64,000 bases of DNA from Falsiroseomonas bella (GTDB lineage: Bacteria > Pseudomonadota > Alphaproteobacteria > Acetobacterales > Acetobacteraceae): positions 372,001-436,000 of the forward strand of contig NZ_QGNA01000002.1 in NCBI RefSeq assembly GCF_003173615.1, given 5' to 3'. The position numbers were made by a program, and so were the translations under genes. Under the pieces are notes generated by a model. The model searched no databases. It was given only the letters and a program-made list of their open reading frames with translations, and was not told where the DNA came from. Shown in pieces: positions 39,870 to 47,648 of the stretch (position 1 is the stretch's first letter; every line of letters starts with the position of its first letter).

Positions 39870-40478
39870 TCAGCGCTGGCGGAGTTCCGGCGGCAGGCCG
39901 ACCATCGCCTGCTGCGTCTCGACCAACGCCTCGTTCGCGCGCCTGATCGCCTGGTTGCGCCGCTCGCTCGAGGGCTGCTGCGCCATCGCCTGGATCGCTT
40001 CGCGCAGGCTCTGCGCGGCCGTCAGCAGCCAATCCATCGAACGGCTGTAGTCGGGCATCAGCGCGTAGTCCTGCATGCCCCGGTAGCGTGGCGTATCCGG
40101 CAGGATGTCCGGCACGACGATCCACCAATCCGTGTCGCCGCTGCCGCCGCCGCCGTAGGACTGCGTACGGTCGCCGGCGCCGGAGGACCCCATCGAGCGG
40201 CGCCGCCGCTCGTCCTCGCGCCCGGCGCGGTAGCCGCGTGCGAAGGCTTCCCGGTCCGCGCGCTGCATGCCCTCGCTTCGGCGGTTGTCCTGCCGCCAGC
40301 GCTGCTGATCCATGGAACGGTCGTAGGAATCCGGCGACCTGCCGCGCCAATCCTGCCCCTGCCAGCGATCCTGCTGCTGCCACCGGTCCTGCTGCGCCGC
40401 GGCAGGCGGCGCGGCGAGGAAGGTGGCGCCCAAAAGCGCTGCGGCGATCGGGATCGGCGCCATGTGCTTTCGTGTCAT
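39870..40478 (-). CDS. Secreted protein of the GYRxGR family (B)
   Basis: A 202-residue protein with a Sec signal (PIPIAAALLGATFLAAPPAAA), a Gln/Arg/Trp-rich stretch (QDRWQQQDRWQGQDWRGR), the motif FARGYRAGREDERRRRSMG and a C-terminal helical part (LLTAAQSLREAIQAMAQQPS, NQAIRRANEALVETQQAM). AGGAGG lies seven bases before ATG 40478. It shares the GYRxGR motif and helical-repeat C terminus with its two neighbours. No known family. Confidence 0.75.
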   Translation of the reverse strand: MTRKHMAPIPIAAALLGATFLAAPPAAAQQDRWQQQDRWQGQDWRGRSPDSYDRSMDQQRWRQDNRRSEGMQRADREAFARGYRAGREDERRRRSMGSSGAGDRTQSYGGGGSGDTDWWIVVPDILPDTPRYRGMQDYALMPDYSRSMDWLLTAAQSLREAIQAMAQQPSSERRNQAIRRANEALVETQQAMVGLPPELRQR

Positions 40479-40656
40479 CTGCGTTCCTCCTGCAGTCTCG
40501 TCGCGCCGCAGAGCCGACCGCACGGATCGAAGCGCATGGGCGGCCACTGGGCTCCGCAGGCTGGTGCGGCGCCCGCGGCAGATTGAACGCCCCGACCGGC
40601 CCGGCAGTCCGTGCTGCTACGTAGTCGCGACGCCCCCCGTCGGCCGCCGGCGCTGC

Positions 40657-40667
40657 GCAACGGTTGC
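40657..40667. promoter_or_regulatory. Palindrome GCAAC-G-GTTGC between divergent GYRxGR genes
   Basis: A perfect 5-bp inverted repeat with a one-base centre, in the 269-base divergent region between genes B and C. GCAAC matches the -35 variant seen before DUF1328, but no CGTT follows at 16-17 bases on either strand. It might be an operator; the rest of the region shows no recognisable feature. Confidence 0.25.
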
Positions 40668-40747
40668 CTAGGTAGCGACGCGGAGTGCGGCCGTCCGCCG
40701 CGCCGCCCAGGTCTCGCGCGGAGCCAGACAGCAACGGGAGCCAGCCG

Positions 40748-41242
40748 ATGACGATTGCCAGGAGGAGCGTGCTGCCGCTTGCCGCGCTGCTTTGCGCCGG
40801 CCTGTCGGCCCAGCCCGTCCTCGCCCAGGACGGCCGCCCCGACAGCTACCCCTCCGCGGCGGCGACATGGGGGCAGCGTGACCGCATGGCCGGCGAAGCC
40901 TTCGAGCAAGGTTACCGCATGGGCCGGGAGGATGAACGACGCCGCGCGGGTCCGGCCCACGCGCTGAGCCTCGCCTGGAACGACCACGTGCAGCGCCGCG
41001 CCTATGGGCGGATGGAACGTGCCGTCCACCAGCTGCGGCGCGCGCTGGTGCTGCTGCGGCGCCAGGATCCCTCGCCGCGCGGCGAGCGCGCCCTGGCGCA
41101 GGCGCGGGAGGCGCTGATCCGGGTGCAGAACGCGATGACCTGGCTGCCGCCAAGGGCCGGAGAGCACCTGGAGCGCCGCTACGAACGGCGCTCCGGCCGG
41201 GGCATCGGCGCGGAGCGCGCCTCGGGCGGCTGGGCCAGCTGA
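40748..41242 (+). CDS. Secreted protein of the GYRxGR family (C)
   Basis: A 164-residue protein with a Sec signal (SVLPLAALLCAGLSAQPVLAQ), the motif FEQGYRMGREDERRRAGP near 60 and a helical C terminus (MERAVHQLRRALVLLRRQDP, RALAQAREALIRVQNAMTWL). Divergent from gene B and followed after 43 bases by the PRC-barrel gene on the same strand. Motif position, signal peptide and the basic helical tail make it a paralogue of A and B. Confidence 0.75.
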   Translation: MTIARRSVLPLAALLCAGLSAQPVLAQDGRPDSYPSAAATWGQRDRMAGEAFEQGYRMGREDERRRAGPAHALSLAWNDHVQRRAYGRMERAVHQLRRALVLLRRQDPSPRGERALAQAREALIRVQNAMTWLPPRAGEHLERRYERRSGRGIGAERASGGWAS

Positions 41243-41285
41243 ACAGCGCCGGCCGCCCCGTTCAACTCGACAGGAGGGTCAGTCC

Positions 41286-41681
41286 ATGCAGCACAGCAGG
41301 TCGGGCGGCGCGGCCGGAGGCGTTGCGACCACCGAAACCGACAACCTCATCGCCTCCGACAAGGTCGAGGGCACGCCGGTCTACGACACCGGCGGTGAGA
41401 GGCTCGGCTCCGTCTACAACCTCATGATCGAGAAGCGCTCGGGCAAGGTCCGCTATGCCGTGATGAGCTTCGGCGGCTTCCTCGGCATCGGCGAGCGCTA
41501 CCACCCGCTCCCCTGGGAAAAGCTCACCTACGATCCGGCGCTCGGCGGCTATGTCGTGGACATCCCGCATGAGCGGCTGCAGGCGGCGCCGAGCTTCGCG
41601 CGCGACGAGACGCCGTGGCGCGATCCGCTCTACGGGGAGTCCCTCCACGGCTACTACGGCCTGCCTTTCCCGCGGATCTGA
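41286..41681 (+). CDS. PRC-barrel domain protein
   Basis: A 131-residue cytoplasmic protein with a PRC-barrel at about 25-100: ASDKVEGTPVYDTGGERLGS, YNLMIEKRSGKVRYAVMSFG, GFLGIGERYHPLPWEKLTYD. PRC-barrels of this stand-alone type are common among alphaproteobacterial stress genes. AGGAGGGTCAGTCC precedes the ATG. Function unknown. Confidence 0.85.
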   Translation: MQHSRSGGAAGGVATTETDNLIASDKVEGTPVYDTGGERLGSVYNLMIEKRSGKVRYAVMSFGGFLGIGERYHPLPWEKLTYDPALGGYVVDIPHERLQAAPSFARDETPWRDPLYGESLHGYYGLPFPRI

Positions 41682-41735
41682 CTGCTGCTGGCCGCACCGG
41701 TTGCCGGGCGGCCGGCGCCCGCGCAGCATGCGTGG

Positions 41736-43079
41736 ATGGACACCGGCAAGACTTCCGACTTCCCCGCGGATTGGGAGGTCATCACCGCTGAGCGCCATGC
41801 GGCGCTGCGCGCGACACTCGACCTCGCCGCCACGCGCCACGCGCTGACGCGCCGCAAGCTGGCCGAAGCCGGGCTGACCCGGGCCGATCTCGTCACGCCC
41901 GCGGACCTTGCGCGCCTTCCGGTCACCACCAAGGCCGAGCTGATGGAGCGGCCCGCGGACGCGGTGCTGGACCTCGACGGCGCCGAGCTGCCGGAGGAAC
42001 AGCGCGTCGTCTGGGACACGATGTACACCACCGGCAGCAGCAGCGGCCGGCCGACGCCCTTCGTCAGCACCACCTCCGACTTCTGGGACATCCTTGTCGT
42101 GCAGCGGCGGATGCTGGAGATCCGCGGCGTCACGCAGGGCGACCGCATCGCGAACCTCTTTCCGCTGACGCGGCATCCGCATGGCGCCTTCATCCGCGTG
42201 CTGCACGCAGCGGCCGCGCTGCACATCCCGGTGGTCAGCGCGCTGCCCGGCAATCCGGGGCCGGGCTTCACCGTGGGGCAGGAGCTGGACGCGGTCGTCG
42301 CGACGCTCGCGCGGGCGCGCCCGACCATCCTCTGGGGCGTGCCATCCTACATGCGACGCGTGGTGGCGCGCGCGGGCGAGCTCGGCGTCGCGCTGCCCGA
42401 CATCCGCCTGGTCTTCGTCACCGGCGAGGGCCTTTCGGAGGAGGGCAGGGGAGACCTGCTGGCGCGCCTCGCCGCGATCGGCGCGCCGGATGCGCGGGTC
42501 TCGATCAGCTACGGCATGACGGAGATCCAGGGCGGGCTGGTGGAATGCGCCGCGGGCCAGGGCCTGCACAACCCGCATCCCGAGGCCATTGCGATCGACG
42601 TGGTGGACCCCATCACGCATGCGCCGCTGCCGGATGGCGAGGAGGGGTTGATCCTGCTCTCCCACATGCGCCGCCGCGGCACGCTGCTGCTGCGCTATGC
42701 GGTGGGCGACCTCGGCGTTCGCAGCACCGCGCGCTGCCCGCATTGCGGCCGGGTGACGGAGCGCATCCTCGGCACGCCGCGCCGCGCCGACGATCTCACC
42801 AAGATCCGCGGCATGCTGGTGAATCCGGCGCTCGCCCTCGCGGCGGTGGAGGGCGTGGCCGCCGTGCGCGACTTCCGGTTCGAGATTTCCCGCAGCGGCG
42901 CGCTCGGCATGGACGAGTTCATGCTGACGGTGGTGGCCGAACCAGGCGCGGCACCGGAAGGGCTGCTGGCACAGCGCGTGAAGGATGCCATCGGCGTCAC
43001 CCCGCGCGTGACGCTGGTGGAGCGGATCGAGGGCGAATCGTGGAAGGCGAAGCGCTGGCTGGATCAGCGGGGCGGCTGA
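41736..43079 (+). CDS. PaaK-like adenylate-forming CoA ligase
   Basis: A 447-residue protein of the phenylacetate-CoA ligase type: the N-terminal LARLPVTTKAELMERP, the ATP-binding TMYTTGSSSGRPTPFVSTTS, ISYGMTEIQGG, and the C-terminal YAVGDLGVRSTARCPHCGR, RADDLTKIRGMLVNPAL and final ESWKAKRW lysine region. It would activate an aromatic or other carboxylic acid as its CoA thioester. It is convergent with and overlaps the end of livF, and lies beside a Liv transporter and a ThDP enzyme, suggesting uptake and activation of one substrate class. Confidence 0.82.
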   Translation: MDTGKTSDFPADWEVITAERHAALRATLDLAATRHALTRRKLAEAGLTRADLVTPADLARLPVTTKAELMERPADAVLDLDGAELPEEQRVVWDTMYTTGSSSGRPTPFVSTTSDFWDILVVQRRMLEIRGVTQGDRIANLFPLTRHPHGAFIRVLHAAAALHIPVVSALPGNPGPGFTVGQELDAVVATLARARPTILWGVPSYMRRVVARAGELGVALPDIRLVFVTGEGLSEEGRGDLLARLAAIGAPDARVSISYGMTEIQGGLVECAAGQGLHNPHPEAIAIDVVDPITHAPLPDGEEGLILLSHMRRRGTLLLRYAVGDLGVRSTARCPHCGRVTERILGTPRRADDLTKIRGMLVNPALALAAVEGVAAVRDFRFEISRSGALGMDEFMLTVVAEPGAAPEGLLAQRVKDAIGVTPRVTLVERIEGESWKAKRWLDQRGG

Positions 43080-43813
43080 TCGAACGCCTTACCCGCCGCG
43101 CCCATGTAGAGCTTCGCCACCCGGTCGTCCGAGGCCAGCGCCGCCGCGGAATCCTCCAGCACGATCCGTCCCATCTCCATCACCACCGCCCGGTCGGAGA
43201 CGGCGAGCGCGCGCTTGACGGACTGCTCCACCAGCAGGATGCCGCGCCCCTGCGCCGCCAGATCGCGAATGGTCGAAAAGACCTGCTCCGCCAGCCGCGG
43301 CGCGAGGCCGATGGAGGGCTCGTCCAGCATCACCACGCGCGGGTCGAGCAGCAGCGTGCGCGCCACCTCCAGCATCCGTTGCTCCCCGCCCGAGAGCGTG
43401 CCTGCGAGTTGCCCGATGCGCTCGCGCAGGCGGGGGAAGACGTCCAGCGCCTGCTCGACGCGCCGCGCCAGCAGCGCCGCGTCGTCCAGCGCATAGCCGC
43501 CCATGCGCAGGTTCTCGCGCACCGTCAGCTTCGGGAAGACGCTGCGCTCCTGCGGTACATAGGCGAGGCCGGTGAGCAGCACGCCGCGCGGCGTGAGCCC
43601 ATCCAGGCTGCGATCCGCGACCGCCACATGCCCGGTGCGCCCCGGCAGCAGGCCGAAGAAGGCGCGCAGCAGCGTGGACTTGCCCGCGCCGTTGTGCCCG
43701 AGCAGGCACAGCACCTCGCCCGGCGCGACGCTGAGCGAAACATCCTCCACGATCATCCGCCCGCCATAGCCGGCGGAGACCGCCTCGGCCTTCAGAAGCG
43801 CATTCTCAGCCAA
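43064..43813 (-). CDS. livF: Branched-chain/aromatic-type ABC transporter ATPase LivF
   Basis: A 249-residue ATPase: Walker A GHNGAGKST, signature LSGGEQRMLEVARTLLLDP, Walker B VVMLDEPSIGLAP and LVEQSVKRALAVSDRA. No ATG is available at the right place; TTG 43813, which overlaps the end of livG, gives the expected N terminus (LAENALLKAEAVSAGYGG), and CTG 43795 is a second option. Its stop overlaps the 3' end of the convergent ligase gene by 16 bases. Confidence 0.9.
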   Translation of the reverse strand: MAENALLKAEAVSAGYGGRMIVEDVSLSVAPGEVLCLLGHNGAGKSTLLRAFFGLLPGRTGHVAVADRSLDGLTPRGVLLTGLAYVPQERSVFPKLTVRENLRMGGYALDDAALLARRVEQALDVFPRLRERIGQLAGTLSGGEQRMLEVARTLLLDPRVVMLDEPSIGLAPRLAEQVFSTIRDLAAQGRGILLVEQSVKRALAVSDRAVVMEMGRIVLEDSAAALASDDRVAKLYMGAAGKAFDQPPR

Positions 43814-44552
43814 GATAGGCCTCGATGACCGCTTCGTCCGACTGCACGGCCTCGGGCGGTCCATCCGCCAGCACCGCGCCCTGGTGCATCACGATGATCC
43901 GTCCGGCGAGCCCCATGATGAACTCCATGTTGTGCTCGACGATGAGGAACAGACCGCCCTGGTCCGCATGCGCCCGCCGCAGGAAGCGCCCGAGTGCATC
44001 GAGCAGGCCGGGATTGATCCCCGCAGCGGGCTCGTCCAGCAGCAGCCAGCGCGGCCGCGTCATCAGCGCACTCGCGATCTCCAGCATCCGCCGCTGCCCG
44101 AAGGAGAGGATCGAGGCCGGCGCGTCGGCATAGGCATCGAGCGTCGCGAGCCGCAGCAATTCCTCCGCCCGCGCGGCCGCGCCACCGGGCAGCGCTTCCT
44201 GCCGCGTGAAGGCGCGCAGCAGCGCGGAGGCGAAGCTGCGCGGCCGCGCGGCGAAGAGCAGGTTTTCGCGCAGCGTCCATTCGGGGAAGACGCGGCATTC
44301 CTGGAAGGTGCGCGCCAGGCCGAGCGCCGCGCGCCGCTCCGGCGGCAAGCCGGTCACGTCGCGTCCGTCCAGCGTCACGCGTCCCGCATCCGGAAACTGC
44401 CGCCCCGCGATCATGTCGAAGAGCGTCGTCTTGCCCGCGCCGTTGGGCCCGATCAGCCCGACGATCCCGGCCTCCGCAATGGCGAAGCCGGCCCCGTCCA
44501 GCGCCCGCACGCCGCCGAAGTTCTTTGTCAGATCGCGCGCTTCCAGCAGCAT
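43806..44552 (-). CDS. livG: Branched-chain/aromatic-type ABC transporter ATPase LivG
   Basis: A 248-residue ATPase: LLEARDLTKNFGGVRAL, Walker A GPNGAGKTT, signature LSFGQRRMLEIASALM, Walker B WLLLDEPAAGINP and the LivG-type C terminus IVMHQGAVLADGPPEAVQSD. The start ATG at 44552 overlaps the livM stop by one base. Confidence 0.94.
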   Translation of the reverse strand: MLLEARDLTKNFGGVRALDGAGFAIAEAGIVGLIGPNGAGKTTLFDMIAGRQFPDAGRVTLDGRDVTGLPPERRAALGLARTFQECRVFPEWTLRENLLFAARPRSFASALLRAFTRQEALPGGAAARAEELLRLATLDAYADAPASILSFGQRRMLEIASALMTRPRWLLLDEPAAGINPGLLDALGRFLRRAHADQGGLFLIVEHNMEFIMGLAGRIIVMHQGAVLADGPPEAVQSDEAVIEAYLG

Positions 44553-45514
44553 CAGGCCGCGGCTGCCCTGCGCCGGAACACGCGCGCCAGGATGCCGGCC
44601 AGGCCTTCCGGCGCGAAACGCATCAGCATCACCAGCGCCACGCCGAAGAACACCAGCCGCCATTCCGCGGCGACGCGCAGGTATTCGGGCAGCGCGACGA
44701 ACAGCAGCGCGCCGAGCAGCGGCCCCGAAAGCCGCCCCGCGCCGCCGATGATCACGATCAGCACCAGGTTGATGCCCTCGAGATACTCGAAGGAGGCCGG
44801 CGCCGAGACGCGCAGGAAGGCCGCCTTCACCGCACCGCCCGCGCCGGCGATGGCGGCGCCGATCGCGAAGGCCAGCACCTTGCCAGCGGTGACGTTCACG
44901 CCCTTCGCGGCCGCCAGCGTCTCGTCCTGCCGGATCGCCACCAGCATCCGGCCGAAGTCGGAGCGGATCAGCAGCGCCGAGATCGCGAAGGCCACCGCCG
45001 TCGCGCCCACCGCGAAGGCCGCGAAATCCGGCAGGCGGCGGAAGGCGAAGTCCAGCCCGAGCAGGGTGAAGCCTTCGGGTCGCGGGATGCCGGGCAGGCC
45101 GACGGGTCCGCGCGTCAGCTCCTCCCAGTTGTTCATCACCGCATGCAGCACGAGGCCGAAAGCGAGCGTCGCGATCATGAAGAAATGCGTGCGCAGCCGG
45201 AGCGTCACGGCGCCGAGCGCACCACCCGCCACGCCCGCCACCACAGCCGCCAGCGGCAGCGCGCCCCAGAAGCTCCAGCCGTGATCCACGGCGAGGATGC
45301 CGAGCGTATAGGCGCCGAGCCCGACGAAGGCCGCATGGCCGAGGCAGACCAGCCCTGCATAGCCGAGCATGATGTTCAGCCCGATCGCCGGGATCGCATA
45401 GGTGCAGGCCAGCGCCAGGATATGCAGCAGATAGGGCGGCAGCCCGCCCTGCGCGATGCCCCAGACCAGCGCCGGAACGGCGAGGCAGAAGGCCAGCACG
45501 GCCATGCGGCTCAT
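44552..45514 (-). CDS. livM: Branched-chain-type ABC transporter permease LivM
   Basis: A 320-residue permease with about eight to ten membrane segments and the family motifs YAIPAIGLNIMLGYAGLVCLGHAAF and the EAA-like loop GRMLVAIRQDETLAAAKGVNV; it continues with SFEYLEGINLVLIVIIGGAG. ATG 45514 overlaps the livH stop (ATGA). Confidence 0.94.
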   Translation of the reverse strand: MSRMAVLAFCLAVPALVWGIAQGGLPPYLLHILALACTYAIPAIGLNIMLGYAGLVCLGHAAFVGLGAYTLGILAVDHGWSFWGALPLAAVVAGVAGGALGAVTLRLRTHFFMIATLAFGLVLHAVMNNWEELTRGPVGLPGIPRPEGFTLLGLDFAFRRLPDFAAFAVGATAVAFAISALLIRSDFGRMLVAIRQDETLAAAKGVNVTAGKVLAFAIGAAIAGAGGAVKAAFLRVSAPASFEYLEGINLVLIVIIGGAGRLSGPLLGALLFVALPEYLRVAAEWRLVFFGVALVMLMRFAPEGLAGILARVFRRRAAAA

Positions 45515-46386
45515 CCGTGGTCGTCCCGGGTGCGCAGGCCGAACAGCCCCTGCGGACGCAGCAGCAGGACGACGACGATGGTGCAGAACACCACCACGTC
45601 CTTCCAGTCCGTCGGCAGCACCAGCGTCGAGGTCGCCTCGATCACGCCGATGGCGAGCCCGCCGAGCACCGCGCCGGGGATCGAGCCCATGCCGCCCAGC
45701 ACGATGCCAGCCAGCCCCTTCACCAGCGGCAGGTCGCCCATCTGCGGGAAGACCAGGAACAGCGGCCCGAGCAGCGCGCCGCCGATCGCCGCCAGCGCCA
45801 TGGACAGCGCGAAGGCGAGCTTGTGCGTCGCCTCCACGTCGATCCCCACCACCAGCGCGCCGCGCGGATTCTGCGAGACGGCGCGCAGCGCGGTGCCGAG
45901 CTTCGTCAGGTGCAGGAAGGCGAAGAGCGCCGCGACGCAGGCGGCGCCCACCGCGATGATCAGCAGGTGCTGCACCGCGAAGGAAAGCGGGCCGAGCTGC
46001 ACCGTCGCGCGCGTCGCCTGCACCGGGAATTGCAGCGCATTCGGCCCGAACACCGCGACGACCGTGTTCTGGATCACCAGTACGAGGCCGAGCGAGGCAA
46101 TCACCTGGTTGCGCAGATTGCCGCGCAGCGGCGCGAAGACGCCACGTTCCAGAAGCGCGCCGATCAGGATCAGGAACAGCACCGCGCCGGCCACCGCCAG
46201 CAGGTAGTTGTCGAAGACCCGCATGAAGATGGTCTGCGCGACATAGCCGCCCAGCATGAACAGCGCGCCATGCGCGAAGTTCAGCACATGCATGACGCCG
46301 TAGATCAGCATCATGCCGAGCGCGACGAAGACATAGATCGAGCCCATCATCAGGCCGTTCACGGCCTGCTCGGCGAAGGCCAGCAT
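45511..46386 (-). CDS. livH: Branched-chain-type ABC transporter permease LivH
   Basis: A 291-residue permease: MLAFAEQAVNGLMMGSIYVF start, YGVMHVLNFAHGALFMLGGY, the EAA-like TALRAVSQNPRGALVVGIDV, and KGLAGIVLGGMGSIPGAVLG. The start at 46386 is the standard LivH N terminus and lies nine bases from the end of the substrate-binding protein gene. Confidence 0.94.
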   Translation of the reverse strand: MLAFAEQAVNGLMMGSIYVFVALGMMLIYGVMHVLNFAHGALFMLGGYVAQTIFMRVFDNYLLAVAGAVLFLILIGALLERGVFAPLRGNLRNQVIASLGLVLVIQNTVVAVFGPNALQFPVQATRATVQLGPLSFAVQHLLIIAVGAACVAALFAFLHLTKLGTALRAVSQNPRGALVVGIDVEATHKLAFALSMALAAIGGALLGPLFLVFPQMGDLPLVKGLAGIVLGGMGSIPGAVLGGLAIGVIEATSTLVLPTDWKDVVVFCTIVVVLLLRPQGLFGLRTRDDHG

Positions 46387-46394
46387 GCGGACGC

Positions 46395-47561
46395 TCAGCC
46401 CGCGCCGCAGCCCGCCGCGAGCTCCGCCGGATAGAGGATGCTGCGCTTCCCGTCGGCGCACCATTCGGTGACATAGACGGGCGGATGCGCCTGGCCTTCG
46501 GCGTCGAACTTGATCAGCCCCGTGACGCCCTGGTGCTCGATGCGGGCCAGCGCGTCGCGGATGCGCGACCCCTGCAGGCTGCCAGCAGCGCGGATCGCCG
46601 CGGCCGCGACCATCAGGCCGTCATAGGATTGCGCGGCGAAGCCGTGCGCCTCCTCGTTGAAGCGGGCGCGGTAGCGTTGCGAGAAGGCCTGGATGCGCGG
46701 GATCGGCGCGTTCGGCGGGAAGGCATTGTACTGCACCATGCCGTTCAGCCGCTGCGCATCGAGCCGCGCCAGGAAGCGGTCCGATCCCATCGCCAGCGTG
46801 CCGATCAGCTGCACAGGCAGCCCGGCCGCGCGGATCTGGCTGATGGCCAGGCTGCCTGGCTCCTCGTCCATGAACAGCATCACGGCCTTGGCGCCGGAAT
46901 TGCGGATGTTCGTGATGTGGGCGGAGAAATCCACCTCGCCCACGTTGAAGTAGCCCGTGTAGGCGATCGGGAAGCCCTGGGGCAGCGCTTCCTGCATGCC
47001 GCGCACGCCGCCGCGGCCGGCATCGTTGTTCCAGGCGATGAAGGCGATGGGCTTCCAGTCGCGCTGCGCCACGAAATCGGCCAGCGCCTTGCCGAGCATG
47101 TCGTTGTGCGCGTTGACGCGGAAGACCCAGCGGTTGCGCTGCTTCGTCAGGCCGGGTCCGGTCGGCACCGTCATGATGAACGGCACCTCGTTCTCCTCGG
47201 CGATCGGCGCGACGGCCGGCACAACGCCGGAAGAGAGCTCGCCCAGCACCACCGGCACGCGGTCCACGGTGGTCAGGCGCTGCATGGAGGATGCGCCCTC
47301 GGCCGGGTTGCCGCGGGTGTCGTAGACCTTGAGCTCCACGCGCAGCCTGCGCCCGCCGACCTCGATGCCGCCGGCCTCGTTCAGCTCGTCGCGCGCCAGG
47401 TTGAAGCCATTCATCTGGAAGCGCCCCGGCGCGGCCAGCGGGCCGGACAGCGCGGTGAGGATGCCGAGCGTCGCGGTGCCGCCTTGCGCCCGCGCGCCGC
47501 CCGCGCCGGCGAGTCCGGCGGCCAGCGTGGCCACGAAGGTCCGACGATGCAGCTTCGACAT
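46395..47561 (-). CDS. Branched-chain/aromatic-type periplasmic substrate-binding protein
   Basis: A 388-residue Peripla_BP_6 (LivK-like) protein with a signal peptide that could be Sec or Tat (LHRRTFVATLAAGLAGAGGA), then TATLGILTALSGPLAAPGRF, ARDELNEAGGIEVGGRRLRV, QRLTTVDRVPVVLGELSSGV, and SYDGLMVAAAAIRAAGSLQG. First gene of the Liv operon, divergent from the ThDP enzyme by 87 bases. LivK-like proteins bind amino acids, amides or aromatic acids; the ligase and ThDP enzyme on either side favour an aromatic or keto-acid ligand (inference). Confidence 0.9.
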   Translation of the reverse strand: MSKLHRRTFVATLAAGLAGAGGARAQGGTATLGILTALSGPLAAPGRFQMNGFNLARDELNEAGGIEVGGRRLRVELKVYDTRGNPAEGASSMQRLTTVDRVPVVLGELSSGVVPAVAPIAEENEVPFIMTVPTGPGLTKQRNRWVFRVNAHNDMLGKALADFVAQRDWKPIAFIAWNNDAGRGGVRGMQEALPQGFPIAYTGYFNVGEVDFSAHITNIRNSGAKAVMLFMDEEPGSLAISQIRAAGLPVQLIGTLAMGSDRFLARLDAQRLNGMVQYNAFPPNAPIPRIQAFSQRYRARFNEEAHGFAAQSYDGLMVAAAAIRAAGSLQGSRIRDALARIEHQGVTGLIKFDAEGQAHPPVYVTEWCADGKRSILYPAELAAGCGAG

Positions 47562-47648
47562 CCTGCCTCTCCCTTCTTCCGCGCCGCTGGCGCGGTGTTG
47601 GCGCGGAGCCTAGGCTTGCGAAGTTGTTCGGACAAGCCGGAGGGACGG

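Noticed and set aside
40640-40700. EcfG-type promoter between the divergent GYRxGR genes
   Set aside because: GCAAC is present on both strands, but no CGTT occurs at 16-17 bases on either.
41228-41265. TGAAC...CGTT before the PRC-barrel gene as an EcfG promoter
   Set aside because: The spacer is 14 bases, outside the 16-17 required.
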